DNA from: Geobacter sp. AOG1
Lineage (GTDB): Bacteria > Desulfobacterota > Desulfuromonadia > Geobacterales > Geobacteraceae
Length of the DNA: 64,000 bases
NCBI RefSeq assembly: GCF_019972315.1
Contig: NZ_BLIZ01000001.1
Span: forward strand, 1,686,513-1,750,512
Direction of reading: 5' to 3'
Shown here piece by piece: positions 16,882 to 26,592 of the stretch. A program made the position numbers and the translations under genes. Position 1 is the first letter of the stretch; every line of letters starts with the position of its first letter. The notes under the pieces are model-generated. The model did no database searches. It saw nothing but the letters and a program-made list of their open reading frames with translations, and was not told the origin of the DNA.

Positions 16882-18108
16882 TTATGTCAGTTCCTCCACC
16901 GGTTTTTCCCGCCGGATGAGGTCGTATTTTTCGGCGGGGAACGGCACACGGAGCGTGATTCGCTGGTTGGGATGGGCAACCTGGAGCGGCGTGCCGTCGG
17001 AGCTCCAGAGCTCCGTCAATCGGTGTCTGCCACCGGTCATGCCACGGCCGATGAATTCCAGTTCGTCTCCCGGCTCGATCCGGTTACGGGCCTCGATGCC
17101 GAGAGAGCCGTCGCGTTTTACCTCTTCCACGATGCCGACGAAGTCGTGGCTCCTTGTATAGCGGGAACGGTATTCGTGGTCAAGGTCTTTGGGTGGACCG
17201 AGGAAGAAGCCGGTGGTATACCCCCGGTGGCTGATCTTGCAGAGTTCGTCGAGCCATTCCGGCCGGCAGCGGTAGTTCTCCGGATCGTCGCAGTAGCGGT
17301 CGAGCGCTTCCCGGTAGACCCGGACCACCGCCGCCACGTAGTGTATCCCCTTCATCCGTCCCTCGATCTTCAGGGAATTGATGCCACTTTCCACCAGTTC
17401 GGGGATGTACTGGAGGAGGCAGAGGTCCTTGGAGTTGAAGATGAAGGTGCCGGTTTCGTCCTCGATTACCGGGAAATACTGGCCGGGCCGGGTCTCCTCC
17501 ACCAGGGCGTAACTCCAGCGGCAGGGATGGGCGCATTCACCCTTGTTGGCCGGGCGGCTGCTCATGGCACTGGAGAGGAGACAGCGCCCCGAGTAGGAGA
17601 TGCACATGGCCCCGTGGACAAAGGCCTCCAGTTCCAGGCCGACGCGCTCCCGGACGTAACGCAGGTCGTCGAGGGACATCTCGCGGGCCAGGTTGATCCG
17701 GCTGATTCCCTGTTCCTGCCAGAAAAGGGCGCTCTTCCAGTTGGTGGTATTGGCCTGGGTGGAGAGGTGGATGGGGCGGTCCGGCGCGACCTCCCGCAGC
17801 ATGGCGACTACTCCGGGGTCGGCGGCGATGCAGGCGTCGAGGGGGATGTCCCGCAGCGACTCCAGGTAGCGGTAAAGTCCGTCGATGTCGGCATTGTCGG
17901 GATAGGCATTAACGGTCAGGTAGACCTTGACCCGGTGGTGGTGAGCATAGGCGACGGCGCCAGCCAGTTCATCCAAGGTAAAATTGTCGGCATGGTTTCT
18001 CAGGCCGTAGGCTTTCCCCCCCAGGTAGACGGCGTCGGCTCCGTAGTGAATGGCGATCTTTAGCTTTTCCATGTTGCCCGCCGGGGCGAGCAGTTCCGGT
18101 TTGGTCAT
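16882..18108 (-). CDS. Peptidase U32-family protein, TrhP-type (tRNA U34 hydroxylation)
   Basis: U32 proteins of the YegQ/TrhP subgroup are needed for 5-hydroxyuridine at tRNA position 34 using prephenate and an Fe-S cluster. The 408 residues begin KPELLAPAGNMEKLKIAI and contain YGADAVYLGG, and the U32 signature region with four cysteines near 168-193 (C-ISYSGR-C ... C-AHP-C) that likely bind an iron-sulfur cluster. Protease activity has not been shown for this subgroup as far as I know. It sits upstream of arnT on the same strand but 150 bases away, so co-transcription is uncertain. Confidence 0.82.
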   Translation of the reverse strand: MTKPELLAPAGNMEKLKIAIHYGADAVYLGGKAYGLRNHADNFTLDELAGAVAYAHHHRVKVYLTVNAYPDNADIDGLYRYLESLRDIPLDACIAADPGVVAMLREVAPDRPIHLSTQANTTNWKSALFWQEQGISRINLAREMSLDDLRYVRERVGLELEAFVHGAMCISYSGRCLLSSAMSSRPANKGECAHPCRWSYALVEETRPGQYFPVIEDETGTFIFNSKDLCLLQYIPELVESGINSLKIEGRMKGIHYVAAVVRVYREALDRYCDDPENYRCRPEWLDELCKISHRGYTTGFFLGPPKDLDHEYRSRYTRSHDFVGIVEEVKRDGSLGIEARNRIEPGDELEFIGRGMTGGRHRLTELWSSDGTPLQVAHPNQRITLRVPFPAEKYDLIRREKPVEELT

Positions 18109-18200
18109 TGTAACTTCCTGGGTTGGGGAGCAAAGTTGGAAAACATGCCGGATAGTAGCACATCGACGACGTCAGATAAACCCGAAAAGGCGCTTTGTTC

Positions 18201-18231
18201 TTGACAAAAACGGGGAAATGGCATTTATTAT
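18201..18231 (+). promoter_or_regulatory. Likely sigma-70 promoter for the CpoB-like lipoprotein gene
   Basis: TTGACA at 18201-18206 with TTTATTAT at 18224-18231 offering a -10 hexamer at 17-19 base spacing. It lies 26 bases before a strong AAGGAGGGGG ribosome site and the start at 18257. Confidence 0.65.
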
Positions 18232-18256
18232 GGTCAGTTTTTGATAAGGAGGGGGA

Positions 18257-18988
18257 ATGCGTTCGATCTCGTGGGTTGTCGTGGCTGGTTTGGCGTTTGC
18301 GGCTTCCGGATGCAGCGACTATGACGTCATTCTGAAGAAGCAGACGGAGATGGATGCCCGGCTGGAGCAGCTGATCCAGGGGAGTGCTGCTGCCAACAAG
18401 CGGGTGGCCGAACTGAGCGGCGAGGTGAAAGAGTTGCAGGCGAGGGACAAGGCCCAGTCTGCCGAACTGGATGAACTGAAGAATACGGTTGCTCCCCAGC
18501 TGAAGAACCTCAAGCCGTCCCTGGAAACCCCCTCCCCGAGCGTGACCGAACTGCCTCCCGCTGCCACCCCCAGGATCGAGGTGGTGAATAGCGATGCGGC
18601 CCCTCCCGATAGCGATGCCGGCCCCCAGGAAGCCTACATGAAGGCTTTCGGCCTGTTCAGCAGCAACAAGTATGGTGAAGCCATCGAGGCCTTCGAGGCC
18701 TTCATTCGGAATCATTCCTCACATGAGTATGCCGGCAATGCCCAGTATTGGATCGGTGAGTGCTATTACACCCAGCGCAACTACCCACTGGCACTGGAGG
18801 CGTTCAACAAGGTGGTGAGTAATTATCCGAAAGGTAACAAGGTTCCGGACGCCATGCTCAAGACCGGTTACACCCTCTTCAATATGAACGAACCGGCCAG
18901 GGCCAAGGCGGCCCTTAAGGCACTGGTCGACAAATATCCCCGGAGCCCGGCTGCGGTGAAGGCGAAGGAACGACTGGGACATTCTTAG
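18257..18988 (+). CDS. CpoB/YbgF-like lipoprotein of the Tol-Pal type
   Basis: A 243-residue envelope protein. It has a lipoprotein signal peptide with lipobox AASGC (Cys at 19), a coiled-coil segment (about 23-85, QTEMDARLEQLIQ...), a proline-rich linker (about 90-120), and three TPR-like units at about 124-240 (YMKAFGLFSSNKYGEAIEAF, AQYWIGECYYTQRNYPLALE, MLKTGYTLFNMNEPARAKAA). This is the arrangement of CpoB, which links Tol-Pal to cell wall synthesis in constriction. tol and pal genes are not here. Followed by a LysM-protein gene 38 bases later, probably one operon. Confidence 0.8.
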   Translation: MRSISWVVVAGLAFAASGCSDYDVILKKQTEMDARLEQLIQGSAAANKRVAELSGEVKELQARDKAQSAELDELKNTVAPQLKNLKPSLETPSPSVTELPPAATPRIEVVNSDAAPPDSDAGPQEAYMKAFGLFSSNKYGEAIEAFEAFIRNHSSHEYAGNAQYWIGECYYTQRNYPLALEAFNKVVSNYPKGNKVPDAMLKTGYTLFNMNEPARAKAALKALVDKYPRSPAAVKAKERLGHS

Positions 18989-19026
18989 AACTTTCAGATG
19001 GAACCAAACTATCCCGTGAGGTGTCT

Positions 19027-20022
19027 ATGAAACTAACTGTGCGAGCACTTCTGTTTTTACTGTTGTTGACGGCCGGTTATACGGTGGCTTGGGCTCAGGA
19101 CGAAGAGCCGACCATCTATGTGATTCAGAAGGGTGATACCCTGTGGGGGCTCTCCGACAAGTTCCTGAAGGATCCCCACTACTGGCCGCCCCTCTGGGCG
19201 AAAAATCCGAGTATCGGCAATCCCCACTTCATCTTCCCTGGCCAGAAACTGAGGATATTTGCAGACCGGATCGAGATAGTTGACGAAAAAGGAGCGGTTC
19301 CGCCCGTTCCTGCCCCTTCGCCTGAACCGGAGGGTGTGGTTCCGGAGCGGGTATTCACCGTGACGGGCGGAGAAGGTTTCCTGCTGGAAGGGAACGCCCG
19401 GCCGGTAGGTCACATCATCTCCACCTTTCAGAACCGTCAGATTGTCGGCGAGGACGACATCGTCTATGCCGACATTGGCAAGGTCCAAGGGGTAAAGACC
19501 GGCGACCGCTTCTCCATATTCAAGGAAATGGAAGCGGTCAGCCATCCGGTAAACCACGTGATCCTGGGACACCGGGTCATCCCCCTCGGTTCGCTGCAGA
19601 TTTCCGAACTGGAGGAGAAATCTTCCAAGGCGCTCATCACGAAATCGTACCTGGAAATAGGTGCGGGGGCATACCTGATGCCGTACCGGGAGCGGAAGAA
19701 GATCGTATCGCTCAAGGCGCCGGCGAAGGACCTGAACGGCTATATCGTCGAAACCCAGACCGGCAACAAGGCTATTGCGACGGGTGACGTTGTCTTTCTG
19801 GATATGGGGAAAGGGAACGGGCTTGAGCCTGGCAATATGCTGTATGTGGTGCGTGACGTGGTTCCCGATCAGAAATTTCTCAGCTTGCCGATCGGCAAAC
19901 TTCCGATAGACGTGGTCGGGGCGGTCGTGGTGGTTGAGACCGGTGAAACCACATCCACGGCGCTGGTAGTCAAGAGCATCGACACCATTTACCGAGGAGA
20001 TCGGGTTGAAATGAGAAAGTAG
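19027..20022 (+). CDS. Exported LysM-domain peptidoglycan-binding protein
   Basis: A 331-residue protein with a signal peptide (cleavage near AWA-QDE) and an N-terminal LysM domain (about 28-78, YVIQKGDTLWGLSDKF ... PGQKLRI). A long C-terminal region of repeated beta-rich segments with no domain I can name follows. LysM binds peptidoglycan glycan strands, so it is probably periplasmic. ATG at 19027 follows GAGGTGT; the upstream in-frame GTG at 19021 is less well placed. Downstream of the CpoB-like gene, which also points to cell-envelope work. A terminator follows. Confidence 0.8.
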   Translation: MKLTVRALLFLLLLTAGYTVAWAQDEEPTIYVIQKGDTLWGLSDKFLKDPHYWPPLWAKNPSIGNPHFIFPGQKLRIFADRIEIVDEKGAVPPVPAPSPEPEGVVPERVFTVTGGEGFLLEGNARPVGHIISTFQNRQIVGEDDIVYADIGKVQGVKTGDRFSIFKEMEAVSHPVNHVILGHRVIPLGSLQISELEEKSSKALITKSYLEIGAGAYLMPYRERKKIVSLKAPAKDLNGYIVETQTGNKAIATGDVVFLDMGKGNGLEPGNMLYVVRDVVPDQKFLSLPIGKLPIDVVGAVVVVETGETTSTALVVKSIDTIYRGDRVEMRK

Positions 20023-20037
20023 GCAGGCGACCGGAAA

Positions 20038-20073
20038 GGGGGCCCAATTCGCGGATTGGACCCCCTTTTTTTA
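20038..20073 (+). terminator. Rho-independent terminator
   Basis: GGGGGcCCAAT stem pairing with ATTGGaCCCCC, loop TCGCGG, followed by a T tract. It ends the CpoB-LysM transcription unit. Confidence 0.92.
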
Positions 20074-20096
20074 TTTGATTTGAGACAGGTCCATGC

Positions 20097-21176
20097 ATGG
20101 AACATTTTTACTGGTTTGCCCTGAAATCGGTTCCCCAGGTGGGAAATGTGACATTCCGTCGCCTGCTGGAACAGTTCGGGACACCGGCCAGAGCCCTTGA
20201 CGCTTCGGCGGAAGAACTGGCAAGAGTCAAAGGGGTCAGCGTGGCGGCGGCCGCCGCCATCGGGAACCATGATTACCGGCCAGCGGCCGAACGGGAATGT
20301 GAACTGCTCATGCGGAGTGGCGCCAGGGTCGTCACGCTGCTGGATGCCGACTACCCCCGATCCCTGCTGGAGATACCCGATCCGCCCCCCTACCTCTATG
20401 TCAAGGGTTCACTGACGGGGCTCGAGCCTGCCGTGGCCGTGGTCGGTTCCCGTCGTGCCTCCAGTTACGGGCTGCTTGCCACCCGAAGGCTGGCTGGTGA
20501 TCTGGCGTCCCACGGTATCACGGTAGTCTCGGGCATGGCGCGTGGCGTTGACACGGCAGCCCACCGGGGAGCCCTGTCCGGTGGAGGGCGAAGCGTCGGC
20601 GTACTGGGGTGCGGTGTCGACGTGGTCTATCCGCCGGAAAACCATGAGTTGTTTGCCGCCATGGAGGAGAAAGGCGGGCTCGTTTCCGAGTTCCCCCTGG
20701 GGACCCTCCCCCTGGCGGAGAACTTTCCCCGCCGTAACCGGATCATTAGCGGTATCTGCCGCGGGGTCCTGGTGGTGGAGGCGGCAGAGCGGAGCGGCTC
20801 CCTCATCACCGCCCAGTATGCACTGGATCAGGGCCGGGAGGTATTCGCCATTCCGGGAAACATCACCTGCAGTTCCAGTCGCGGAACCAACCGCCTCATC
20901 AAGCAGGGGGCCAAGCTGGTGGAGACGGTGGAGGATATCCTGGAGGAACTGCCGCAGCGTGGGGAGAACCGGACTTCGCAGGCTGTCGTGCCGGCATTTG
21001 AGCTCACCCACCAGGAAGCGGCGATCTATACGATCCTGGCGGCGGCACCGCACCATATCGACGATATCATTGTAAAAAGCGCATTGACAGTGGGGGATGT
21101 TTCCGCTATTTTACTGCGCCTGGAATTGAAGGGGGCGGTGCAGCAACTCCCGGGGAAACTTTTTGCGCTTGCATGA
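20097..21176 (+). CDS. dprA: DNA-processing protein DprA
   Basis: Binds incoming single-stranded DNA and loads RecA, usually in transformation. The 359 residues show an N-terminal helix-hairpin-helix-like region (about 8-60), the Rossmann-like DprA core (about 75-285) with AVVGSRRASSYG, VSGMARGVDTAAHRGAL, GCGVDVVYPPENHEL, and SEFPLGTLPLAENFPRRNRI (single residues 201-220), then a C-terminal winged-helix domain (about 300-355). Not linked to other competence genes here; lies just before topA, an arrangement seen in many bacteria. Confidence 0.93.
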   Translation: MEHFYWFALKSVPQVGNVTFRRLLEQFGTPARALDASAEELARVKGVSVAAAAAIGNHDYRPAAERECELLMRSGARVVTLLDADYPRSLLEIPDPPPYLYVKGSLTGLEPAVAVVGSRRASSYGLLATRRLAGDLASHGITVVSGMARGVDTAAHRGALSGGGRSVGVLGCGVDVVYPPENHELFAAMEEKGGLVSEFPLGTLPLAENFPRRNRIISGICRGVLVVEAAERSGSLITAQYALDQGREVFAIPGNITCSSSRGTNRLIKQGAKLVETVEDILEELPQRGENRTSQAVVPAFELTHQEAAIYTILAAAPHHIDDIIVKSALTVGDVSAILLRLELKGAVQQLPGKLFALA

Positions 21177-21325
21177 AACAACAGAGGATACAACTCCTGT
21201 TAGACCATGGAGGACACTGAGGGGCATGGAGAAAAGCCAGAGGAAATGGTTTACTCCGGAAACTCTCCTTTTCCTCTGTGCCACCTGTGGTAGAATTCAA
21301 CTTAATCAATCAGCGCGGTGAATAA

Positions 21326-23596
21326 ATGTCCCAGCATCTCGTCATAGTCGAATCTCCGGCCAAGGCCAAGACCATCGAAAAGTTCCTTGGCAAGGAGTAC
21401 CGTGTCCTTGCCTCTTTCGGCCATGTACGGGCACTTCCCAGCAAGCAGGGATCGGTGGATATCGAGCACGACTTTGAGCCGAAATATGCGGTTCTGCCTG
21501 AGAGCAAGAAGCACATCGACACGATCAAAAAGGAACTGAAGAACTGCGATTCCCTTCTCCTGGCCACCGACCCCGACCGTGAAGGGGAGGCGATTTCCTG
21601 GCATCTGCTGGCGGCGCTCGGCCTCGACGGGAAAAAGTCGATTCCGGTCCGGCGCGTGGTGTTTCACGAAATCACCAAGGACGCCATCGTCGATGCCGTC
21701 AACAACCCCCGTGACATTGCACTTGACCTGGTGGACGCCCAGCAGGCGCGGTCGGTTCTCGATTACCTGGTCGGTTTCAACCTCTCTCCCTTCCTCTGGA
21801 AGAAAATCCGTTATGGCCTGTCCGCAGGGCGGGTGCAATCGGTGGCGCTCCGTCTCGTCTGTGAGCGGGAGAAGGAGATTCAGGCGTTTCAGAGCCGGGA
21901 ATACTGGTCCATTGGAGCTCAGCTCGCCAACCACGCCCGGCAGCGCTTTACCGCCAACCTGGTGGAGGCGGAAGGGAAGAAGCTCGGCAAGTTCGATATC
22001 CCCGATCAGACGGCCGCCGAGCGTCTCGTGGCCGCACTTGGCAAGGCATCCTACCGGGTGGAGAAGGTCACCAGGAGCGAACGGAAACGTTCACCGTCTC
22101 CCCCCTTTACCACCTCCACTCTCCAGCAGGAGGCGGCGCGCAAGCTCGGCTTTTCCGCCAAAAAGACCATGTCCATTGCGCAGAAGCTCTACGAGGGGAT
22201 CGACGTAGGTGAAGGATCGGTCGGTCTCATCACCTACATGCGTACGGACAGCGTGGTGCTTTCCAACCAGGCGCTTACCGAGGCGAAAGAGGTGATCGGG
22301 AACCTGTACGGCAAGGAGTACACCCTTGCCAAGCCCCGCACCTTCAAGAACAAGGCGAAGAATGCCCAGGAAGCCCATGAGGCGATCCGCCCCACTTACA
22401 TCGTCAAGACCCCCGCTGAACTGAAGAAATTCCTCTCATCCGACCAGTTCAAGCTGTACGAACTCATCTGGAAGCGTACCGTAGCGTGCCAGATGGCTGA
22501 GGCCCTGCTGGACCAGACTTCCGTCGATATCGGTGCGGGTGAAGGCTTTGTCTTCCGGGCTGCCGGTACGGTCATTCGCTTTCCCGGCTTCATGAAGCTC
22601 TATATCGAAGGGATCGACGACGAGACGGAGGAGAAGGAAGGGACGCTTCCCCCCCTTGCCGAAGGTGAATCCCTGTCGCTCGGGGAGCTCCTTCCGGAGC
22701 AACACTTTACCCAGCCCCCTCCCCGATACACCGAGGCGACGCTGGTCAAGACCCTGGAGGAATATGGCATCGGCCGGCCCTCCACCTATGCCAGCATCAT
22801 GAACACCCTGGTGGAGAGGAAGTACACGAGGCTCGACAAGAAGCGGTTCTTCCCGGAAGATGTGGGGATGGTGGTGAGCGATCTGCTCGTCAACCACTTC
22901 ACCACCTATGTGGATTACAACTTCACCGCCTCCCTTGAAGAGGAACTGGACCAGGTTTCCCGTGGTGAAAAGCAGTGGAAGCCCCTCCTGCGCGAGTTCT
23001 GGGGGCCATTCAGTTCGCTTCTGCACCAGAAGGAGGGGGAGGTCAGCAAGTCTGACCTGACCACCGAGGCTACCGACGAAATCTGTCCCGACTGCGGCCA
23101 GCCGCTGGTGGTCAAGCTGGGGAAGAGAGGGAAGTTCATCGCCTGCTCGGGCTACCAGGCCGGTTGCAAGTATACCCGCAACCTGGAGCAGTCGGCCACG
23201 GAAACCGCGGAGCCGGTCTTTTCCGAGGAAAAATGCGACAAGTGCGGCAGCCCCATGCTTATCAAGGATGGCCGCTTTGGCAAGTACCTGGCCTGTTCCG
23301 GTTACCCCGCCTGCAAGAACATCCAGCCGCTGGTCAAACCGAAAGGAACCGGAATTGTCTGCCCCGACTGCAAGGAAGGGGAGTTGACCGAGAAGAAATC
23401 CCGCTACGGAAAGCTCTTCTACTCCTGCAACCGCTACCCGCAATGCAAATTTGCTCTCTGGGACCCCCCTCAGCCGGGACCCTGTCCGAAATGCGGTTTT
23501 CCGCTCCTCGTGAAAAAGGTGTACAAGCGGGAAGGGGAATTCCTCAAGTGCCCGAAAGAAGGGTGCGACTACAAGCTGGGGGGCAAAGAGAAATAG
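21326..23596 (+). CDS. topA: DNA topoisomerase I
   Basis: Relaxes negative supercoils by single-strand passage. The 756-residue protein starts with the TOPRIM domain (HLVIVESPAKAKTIEKFLG, DPDREGEAISWH near 85-96). The active-site tyrosine is in LITYMRTDS near 305-313. Four C-terminal zinc ribbons lie at about 585-756 (CPDCGQP, CDKCGSP, CPDCKEG, CPKCGFP, each closed by a second Cys pair). Length and domain order are typical of the bacterial enzyme. The next genes, a zinc-ribbon protein and trmFO, follow after a terminator; topA-trmFO neighbourhood is common in other phyla too. Confidence 0.97.
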   Translation: MSQHLVIVESPAKAKTIEKFLGKEYRVLASFGHVRALPSKQGSVDIEHDFEPKYAVLPESKKHIDTIKKELKNCDSLLLATDPDREGEAISWHLLAALGLDGKKSIPVRRVVFHEITKDAIVDAVNNPRDIALDLVDAQQARSVLDYLVGFNLSPFLWKKIRYGLSAGRVQSVALRLVCEREKEIQAFQSREYWSIGAQLANHARQRFTANLVEAEGKKLGKFDIPDQTAAERLVAALGKASYRVEKVTRSERKRSPSPPFTTSTLQQEAARKLGFSAKKTMSIAQKLYEGIDVGEGSVGLITYMRTDSVVLSNQALTEAKEVIGNLYGKEYTLAKPRTFKNKAKNAQEAHEAIRPTYIVKTPAELKKFLSSDQFKLYELIWKRTVACQMAEALLDQTSVDIGAGEGFVFRAAGTVIRFPGFMKLYIEGIDDETEEKEGTLPPLAEGESLSLGELLPEQHFTQPPPRYTEATLVKTLEEYGIGRPSTYASIMNTLVERKYTRLDKKRFFPEDVGMVVSDLLVNHFTTYVDYNFTASLEEELDQVSRGEKQWKPLLREFWGPFSSLLHQKEGEVSKSDLTTEATDEICPDCGQPLVVKLGKRGKFIACSGYQAGCKYTRNLEQSATETAEPVFSEEKCDKCGSPMLIKDGRFGKYLACSGYPACKNIQPLVKPKGTGIVCPDCKEGELTEKKSRYGKLFYSCNRYPQCKFALWDPPQPGPCPKCGFPLLVKKVYKREGEFLKCPKEGCDYKLGGKEK

Positions 23597-23614
23597 CCCG
23601 CTGTCGAACGCAAG

Positions 23615-23638
23615 GCGGGGAGCGATCCCCGCTTTTTT
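23615..23638 (+). terminator. Rho-independent terminator after topA
   Basis: GCGGGG / CCCCGC stem with loop AGCGAT and six T. Confidence 0.9.
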
Positions 23639-23658
23639 CATGATACAAGGAGTTTTTC

Positions 23659-24060
23659 ATGCCAAGTGAGACGCATGAGCAGTGTGGCCAGTGTCGCTTC
23701 GCCTACGCCCGCATCGATATGGAATGCTGGGGTGAAACCAGTGCCCGGCGGGTCATGTGCCCCATCTGCGGCTGGACAAAGTATGAGGAGCATACAAGCC
23801 TATCTGCATCGTCCACACTGACCAAGCGGAATGAAAAGCGAGGATACGGTGCCTACCGCCTGATCCCCCCTGGTGGATTTTCCGGGTACAACGCGTTCCA
23901 TGCGCCGCCGGCGGATGGGGTGGTGAGCCAGATCAGGGAACTGCTCGACAAAGGGTGGAAGGGGTATCTGACTGTTTGGGACGAGGGGAAAGGACGGCCA
24001 CGGCTTCTGGCCGGCTCACCACTGCAGAAGTTCGACGTTTCCTCTGACGATGGCGAATGA
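23659..24060 (+). CDS. Zinc-ribbon protein of unknown function
   Basis: A 133-residue soluble protein with an N-terminal C-x2-C (CGQC, residues 9-12) and a second pair CPIC near 34-37, which probably bind one metal ion. The rest (about 60-125) contains [19 protein letters not shown] and [20 protein letters not shown] and matches no family I know. AAGGAG precedes the ATG by 9 bases. It abuts trmFO (5 bases between), so the two are likely co-transcribed; a link to tRNA modification is only a guess. Confidence 0.7.
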   Translation: MPSETHEQCGQCRFAYARIDMECWGETSARRVMCPICGWTKYEEHTSLSASSTLTKRNEKRGYGAYRLIPPGGFSGYNAFHAPPADGVVSQIRELLDKGWKGYLTVWDEGKGRPRLLAGSPLQKFDVSSDDGE

Positions 24061-24064
24061 CACC

Positions 24065-25363
24065 ATGACGCAACTAACGATCATCGGTGCCGGCTTGGCC
24101 GGCTGCGAAGCGGCCTGGCAGGCGGCGCAGCGGGGGGTATCGGTCACCCTCCTCGAGATGAAGCCGGTCAGGTATTCCCCGGCCCATCACCTGGAAGGTC
24201 TCGCCGAACTGGTCTGCTCCAATTCCCTGCGGGGTGAGTCGCTTGAAAACGCCGTCGGACTTCTCAAGGAGGAATTGCGTCGACTCGGCTCCCTCTTCAT
24301 GATGGCGGCCGATGCCACCCGCGTGCTGGCCGGTGGGGCGCTGGCCGTGGATCGTCAGCTGTTTTCCGACTATGTCACCGACAGGATCGAGACCCATCCT
24401 CTCATCCGGGTGGTGCGGGGTGAAGTGACGGAGATTCCGCAGGACGGGACGGTCATCGTCGCCTCCGGCCCCCTGACGAGCGATGCCCTGGCCGGGGAGA
24501 TAGGCCGGCTCACCGGCGACTACCTCTACTTTTACGACGCCATTGCCCCCATTGTGACGGCCGATTCCCTCGACATGGGGAAGGTGTTCCGTGCCTCCCG
24601 CTACGGCAAAGGGGATGGGGACGATTACCTTAACTCCCCGCTGGACGAGGGGGAGTACCGGGCTTTCGTGGCTGCACTCAATGACGGGGAAAAGGTGCCG
24701 GCCCGGGAGTTCGAGAAAGTGGTCCACTTCGAGGGGTGCATGCCGGTGGAAGAGCTGGCGGCGCGAGGGCTCGATACCCTCCGTTTCGGCCCCATGAAGC
24801 CGGTGGGCCTGGTCGACCCGCGTACCGGCACCGAACCCCATGGGGTGGTGCAGCTTCGCCGGGAGGACCTGGCCGGGACCATGTACAACCTGGTCGGCTT
24901 CCAGACCAAGCTTACCTGGCCGGAACAGCGTCGCATCTTCCGGATGCTGCCGGGGCTGGAGCATGCCGAGTTCGTTCGCCTCGGCTCCATGCACCGTAAT
25001 ACCTTCATCAACGCACCCGCCCTCCTTCTTCCCACGTTCCAGCTCAAGAGCGATACGCGCATGTTCTTTGCGGGGCAGATCACCGGCGTGGAAGGGTATG
25101 TGGAATCGGCGGGGAGCGGGTTTCTGGCTGGTCTGAATGCCGCCCGTCTTGCAGTGGGAGAGGCGTTGACCGTCCCCCCGCCGGCAACGGCCCTGGGGGC
25201 ACTGGTGCGGCACATCACCAACACCGAGCCCCGCCATTTCCAGCCAATGAATGTGAACTACGGCCTCTTCCCCGACCTTCCCGGACGGGTGAAGAAAAAG
25301 GAGAAACGTGCCAGGCTGGCGGAACGGGCACTGGCAGAGCTGGACGGATGGCTGAGATCATGA
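24065..25363 (+). CDS. trmFO: Methylenetetrahydrofolate--tRNA-(uracil-5-)-methyltransferase TrmFO
   Basis: Folate- and FAD-dependent enzyme making m5U54 in the tRNA T-loop. The 432 residues have the FAD-binding [16 protein letters not shown] at 5-20, [18 protein letters not shown] near 48-65, [14 protein letters not shown] near 220, [10 protein letters not shown] near 240, [10 protein letters not shown] near 315 and [17 protein letters not shown] near 338-354, all TrmFO hallmarks. I chose ATG 24065; an in-frame ATG at 24050 overlaps the upstream gene and adds five residues. Confidence 0.95.
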   Translation: MTQLTIIGAGLAGCEAAWQAAQRGVSVTLLEMKPVRYSPAHHLEGLAELVCSNSLRGESLENAVGLLKEELRRLGSLFMMAADATRVLAGGALAVDRQLFSDYVTDRIETHPLIRVVRGEVTEIPQDGTVIVASGPLTSDALAGEIGRLTGDYLYFYDAIAPIVTADSLDMGKVFRASRYGKGDGDDYLNSPLDEGEYRAFVAALNDGEKVPAREFEKVVHFEGCMPVEELAARGLDTLRFGPMKPVGLVDPRTGTEPHGVVQLRREDLAGTMYNLVGFQTKLTWPEQRRIFRMLPGLEHAEFVRLGSMHRNTFINAPALLLPTFQLKSDTRMFFAGQITGVEGYVESAGSGFLAGLNAARLAVGEALTVPPPATALGALVRHITNTEPRHFQPMNVNYGLFPDLPGRVKKKEKRARLAERALAELDGWLRS

Positions 25364-25366
25364 TAG

Positions 25367-25387
25367 GGGCGAACCTTGTGTTCGCCC
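25367..25387. repeat. Short REP-like hairpin
   Basis: GGGCGAAC (25367-25374), loop CTTGT, GTTCGCCC (25380-25387), just after the trmFO stop. Similar GGGGCG-ended hairpin at 13775. Confidence 0.65.
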
Positions 25388-25445
25388 GGAATTGACGCGA
25401 TACCAGAAGCGGGCGATCCAAGGATCGCACCTGCAAGGGGAATGA

Positions 25446-25730
25446 ATGGACAAGGATAAGGAAAAACAGGAAATATCGGTCATCGGCCGGCTCTTTTGCA
25501 TCGAGGTGCTTCTCCTCCTCATGGGTATTGGATCCCTCGTTTCGGGAGTTGTGACCGGCCAGGCTACCCAGATGTTCTGGGGGGTGATGATCATAGGCGG
25601 CTCCATTGCCCTCTATTTCGTCCGGAAGAAGGACTGGAAGAAGCACTGGGAGGAGCAGGAGGCGATGCAGCAGATCTATGAACAGAAAATGAAGGAAAAG
25701 AGAGAGCAGGAACATGGCGATAAAAAATAG
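25446..25730 (+). CDS. Small membrane protein of unknown function
   Basis: A 94-residue protein with two hydrophobic segments (about 12-34 LFCIEVLLLLMGIGSLVSG and 40-58 MFWGVMIIGGSIALYF, together a likely hairpin in the membrane) and a highly charged C-terminal tail. It overlaps the start of maf by 17 bases (25714-25730), so it is translationally coupled to maf. No family recognised. The ATG at 25446 follows AAGGGGA; the ATG at 25442 in another frame stops at once. Confidence 0.75.
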   Translation: MDKDKEKQEISVIGRLFCIEVLLLLMGIGSLVSGVVTGQATQMFWGVMIIGGSIALYFVRKKDWKKHWEEQEAMQQIYEQKMKEKREQEHGDKK

Positions 25731-26298
25731 GATCGTGCTGGCATCGGCCTCCCCCCGGCGGCTTGAACTGCTGGCATCGGCAGGAGTTGAGGTTGACGTT
25801 TTCCCGAGCGACATCCCGGAAGAAGAGATGCCGGGTGAGACCCCCGAGGATCACGTTCGGCGGCTGGCGCGGGACAAGGCGTTCTTCACCGCGGGGAGAA
25901 CAGAAGGGCGCTTCTTCATCGGGGCTGACACGGTGGTCGTCTGCGCCGGCGAGATCATGGGAAAACCGGTGGATCCTGCCGACGCCGAGCGGATGCTGAA
26001 AAAGCTCTCCGGCGTCCCCCACGAGGTGATCACCGGCTATGCGATTTTCGACAAGGAACGTGATGATGCCCTCTGCGATGCCGTAACGACCAGGGTGTTT
26101 TTCAAACCACTCCGGGACGGGGAGATCGCCGCCTACATCGCGACCGGCTGCCCCTTCGACAAGGCAGGGGCCTATGCCATCCAGGGGGGGGCGGCCCACA
26201 TGGTGGAGCGGATCGATGGCTCCTACACCAACGTTGTCGGGCTGCCGCTGTGCGAGGTGGTGGAGGCGCTGCGGAGGCTCGGGGCACTGCAGGAGTGA
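25714..26298 (+). CDS. maf: Maf-family nucleoside triphosphate pyrophosphatase
   Basis: Hydrolyses dTTP/UTP or modified nucleotides to monophosphates, a house-cleaning role. The 194 residues begin IVLASASPRRLELL (the Maf phosphate-binding start, S-x-S-PRR), then GADTVVV near 69-75, GKPVDPADAERML near 85, KAGAYAIQG near 151 and GSYTNVVGLPL near 168-178. Length is typical. Overlaps the membrane protein gene upstream and is followed by a terminator. Confidence 0.93.
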   Translation: MAIKNRIVLASASPRRLELLASAGVEVDVFPSDIPEEEMPGETPEDHVRRLARDKAFFTAGRTEGRFFIGADTVVVCAGEIMGKPVDPADAERMLKKLSGVPHEVITGYAIFDKERDDALCDAVTTRVFFKPLRDGEIAAYIATGCPFDKAGAYAIQGGAAHMVERIDGSYTNVVGLPLCEVVEALRRLGALQE

Positions 26299-26327
26299 GG
26301 CACAATTTCAGAGAATGCAACTTCACC

Positions 26328-26358
26328 AAAAAGGCGGTCCAATCGGGCCGCCTTTTTT
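26328..26358 (+). terminator. Rho-independent terminator after maf
   Basis: AAAAAGGCGG / CCGCCTTTTTT stem with loop TCCAATCGGG. Confidence 0.92.
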
Positions 26359-26469
26359 ATATTCCTCCACAATTTCTTCACTATCGGGTCAAGATGGTTC
26401 AGTTGTGTGACAAGCGTGGTAATTGATTGTTGTCAGAATCACCCCTGAATTTCTGGTGGCCACAGAATT

Positions 26470-26520
26470 TTGACAATGTAATAGAACAGGGTAGTATGTT
26501 AAGTGATTTGAGTATGTTAA
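26470..26520 (+). promoter_or_regulatory. Promoter-like site with tandem operator-like repeats before the HAF gene
   Basis: TTGACA (26470-26475), 16 bases, TAGTAT (26492-26497). Two exact AGTATGTTAA copies at 26493-26502 and 26511-26520 are 18 bases apart; the first overlaps the -10. They lie about 90 bases before the start at 26593 and could be a regulator site. The surrounding 26359-26592 stretch is AT-rich and shows no gene. Confidence 0.5.
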
Positions 26521-26592
26521 CTATAGCTCGTCAAAATTTCTGCCGTGAGGGGTCGGACACTACGCCCCTTCATCTAACGAAGGGAGCATTCA